From the NCBI GenBank assembly GCA_030430345.1, contig JAUIFT010000121.1, positions 1 to 7,217 of the forward strand: a stretch of 7,217 nt of DNA, in the 5' to 3' direction. Made by a program: the position numbers and the translations under genes. This document shows positions 5,612 to 7,217 of the stretch, piece after piece; within the stretch, counting starts at the first letter, position 1; the number at the start of each line of letters is the position of its first letter. Below the pieces are notes generated by a model. The model saw only the letters and a list, made by a program, of their open reading frames with translations, had not been told where the DNA came from and made no database searches. The stretch is from Calditrichia bacterium. Its GTDB lineage: Bacteria > Calditrichota > Calditrichia > RBG-13-44-9 > J042.

Positions 5612-7217
5612 GGAAGAACTTGGTTTAGCGGAAAAATCGGAAGGTATTTGGGTGTTGGGTGATGATTTGCCCCTCGGAAAAACGTTGCCGGAGGTGCTGG
5701 ATTTTGAAACCGATTATGTGATCGATTTGTGGGTGCCACCGGTTCGCCCGGATGCGCTTTCCCATATTGGCATCGCCCGGGAGGTCGCTGCATTCACCGG
5801 GAAATCGCTGAAAGTACCTGCGCCAGACTATGCGGAAAGTTCCTCAGATGTGAATGACCATGCTGCTGTTGAGATTGAGTGCCCGGATGGATGCCCCCGC
5901 TATACGGCGAAATTGATTCGCAATATCAAACTTGGGCCGTCACCGGATTGGATGGCGCGTCGCCTGGAAGCAGTAGGCATGCGCTCAATTAACAATATTG
6001 TAGATATTACCAACTACGTCATGCTGGAAACCGGACAGCCGCTGCATGCATTCGATTATGAATTGATTGCTGGCGAAAAAATCATTGTCAGAGAATCAAA
6101 GGCTGGCGAAAAAATCACAACGCTGGACGACAAAATCCACGAACTGCAGGCGGGGACAGTATTAATTTGTGATGCCGAGAAACCTGTCGCATTGGGCGGC
6201 ATTATGGGCGGGTTAAATTCCGAAGTAAATGATAATACCCGTCATATCCTTCTGGAAAGCGCCAGTTTTTCCCCGGACTATATCCGGCGGAGTTTACGCT
6301 ACTTAAAGATGCATTCCGAAGCCTCGCAGCGTTTCGCACGAGGATGCGATCCCAATGGTGTTTTACACGCCCAGAATCTGGCAGTCTCATTAATGGCAAA
6401 ATATGCCGGTGGTGAAATTGATGGCGGTGTTGTGGATACATATCCGACTCCGGCGGAAGCTTCCCGGATACCTTTCCAGCCGGACGCCGTGAACCGCTTG
6501 CTGGGAACAACGCTTTCCGACAACGAGATGATAAAGTTGCTGGAAAGTATTGAGCTGGCAGTGGAAGATGGGCAGGTCGTTGCTCCGACATTCCGTCCGG
6601 ATATGCGCCGCACGGCGGATGTTGCCGAAGAAGTCGGACGTCTCTATGGCTATAATAACATTCCAGCCAGCACGATGTCGCCGTTGGCTTACGACAATGT
6701 ATTCAATGAATTTGATGATTTCGTCGATTACCTGCGGCACATTCTCGCCGGCGGCGGGCTGCGCGAAGTGGTTACAAACAGTATGATTGTTGCGGAAACC
6801 TGGGAGAAATTGACGGGCGGCGCGATTTTTCCGATTATGAATCCTATTAATCAGGAAATGACCGGCATGCGCAGCAGCCTCGTGCCAAGTTTGCTGGAAG
6901 TGGTTCGCTGGAACCAAAACCGCCAGGTTCGCGATTTGGCTATCTTCGAAATTGGACGTGTCTTTTATCATTCCGGAGATCTGAAAAAACGACCGGATGA
7001 AGAGATGCGCGTTGCCCTTGCCATGTCCGGCAAGAGTGAAGAAACGCTGTGGTACTCTTCGAAGAAAGATGTTGATTTTTATGATCTTAAGGGCCTTGTT
7101 GAATATTTCGCGGATAAAATACCGCTTGACAAACTTCAATTTATTCCTTATGATAATTTTGCTGTAACCAGTCAGGCTGTCAAGGTTATGGCAGGTGATC
7201 AGGAGATCGGGTTTCTT
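5598..7217 (+). CDS. pheT: Phenylalanyl-tRNA synthetase beta subunit, remainder after frameshift (partial, runs off right edge)
   Basis: This frame is open for 540 codons from the ATG at 5598 to the window end, without a stop. It resumes PheT exactly at [10 protein letters not shown] and finishes the tRNA-binding domain. The B3/B4 domain follows: [23 protein letters not shown] at about 5989-6057 and [10 protein letters not shown] at about 6196-6225, the fold that carries editing. The B5 domain has [20 protein letters not shown] at about 6592-6651. The catalytic-like core begins with [20 protein letters not shown] at about 6841-6900 and [10 protein letters not shown] at about 6937-6966. The C-terminal anticodon-binding-like domain lies beyond the window. 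Translation could restart at ATG 5598, which overlaps the upstream stop by 14 bases, but AGGGG abuts the ATG and is too close for a normal ribosome binding site. Unusual residues include VPPVRPD (often VTPNRPD) and RFARGCDP (often RFERGVDP). Confidence 0.85.
   Translation, partial: MICSEEELGLAEKSEGIWVLGDDLPLGKTLPEVLDFETDYVIDLWVPPVRPDALSHIGIAREVAAFTGKSLKVPAPDYAESSSDVNDHAAVEIECPDGCPRYTAKLIRNIKLGPSPDWMARRLEAVGMRSINNIVDITNYVMLETGQPLHAFDYELIAGEKIIVRESKAGEKITTLDDKIHELQAGTVLICDAEKPVALGGIMGGLNSEVNDNTRHILLESASFSPDYIRRSLRYLKMHSEASQRFARGCDPNGVLHAQNLAVSLMAKYAGGEIDGGVVDTYPTPAEASRIPFQPDAVNRLLGTTLSDNEMIKLLESIELAVEDGQVVAPTFRPDMRRTADVAEEVGRLYGYNNIPASTMSPLAYDNVFNEFDDFVDYLRHILAGGGLREVVTNSMIVAETWEKLTGGAIFPIMNPINQEMTGMRSSLVPSLLEVVRWNQNRQVRDLAIFEIGRVFYHSGDLKKRPDEEMRVALAMSGKSEETLWYSSKKDVDFYDLKGLVEYFADKIPLDKLQFIPYDNFAVTSQAVKVMAGDQEIGFL

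Noticed and set aside
6390..7139. 249-codon minus-strand open frame opposite pheT
   Set aside because: The plus strand in this region encodes clear PheT B5 and core motifs. The antisense frame has no recognisable motif and is a shadow.

Overview
The window is a bacterial chromosome segment of medium GC content with AT-rich gaps. It holds two unrelated blocks separated by a tRNA gene. The core genes are ordinary and vertically inherited in appearance. No mobile element, CRISPR array or phage gene is visible. The tRNA does not encode its CCA end, and the proteins look neither proteobacterial nor clearly Firmicute. A lineage of the Bacteroidota/Calditrichota-like (FCB) type is a reasonable guess, but the sequence alone does not settle it.

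Left block (1-2017, minus strand): a 649-residue integral membrane protein of the O-antigen ligase/polymerase (Wzy_C) family with a C-terminal TPR region. The edge of the window may hold the start of a second, similar gene lying just downstream on the same strand.

Middle (2018-2797): a tRNA-Val(GAC) gene on the plus strand, with a well-spaced sigma70-type promoter in front and a hairpin behind. About 410 bases follow with no intact gene, only a reading frame with stops that may be a decayed gene. A candidate promoter for the next operon comes last.

Right block (2798-7217, plus strand): the conserved translation cluster infC-rpmI-rplT-pheS-pheT (IF3, L35, L20 and both subunits of phenylalanyl-tRNA synthetase). 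thrS, which often precedes infC, is absent. Three points stand out. (1) infC has no ATG, GTG or TTG start that would yield full-length IF3; it appears to start at ATC, matching the rare-start autocontrol known for IF3. (2) The 231-nt infC-rpmI gap can fold into an elaborate RNA: a 12-bp long-range stem, an 8-bp stem nested inside it, two hairpins and a possible pseudoknot. This is where an L20-responsive operator would be expected. (3) pheT is broken: about 26 nt appear to be missing inside the tRNA-binding domain, which shifts the frame. The rest of PheT then runs open to the right edge.

A perfect 12-bp stem with a short T-run between rplT and pheS probably tunes expression of pheST relative to the ribosomal protein genes.
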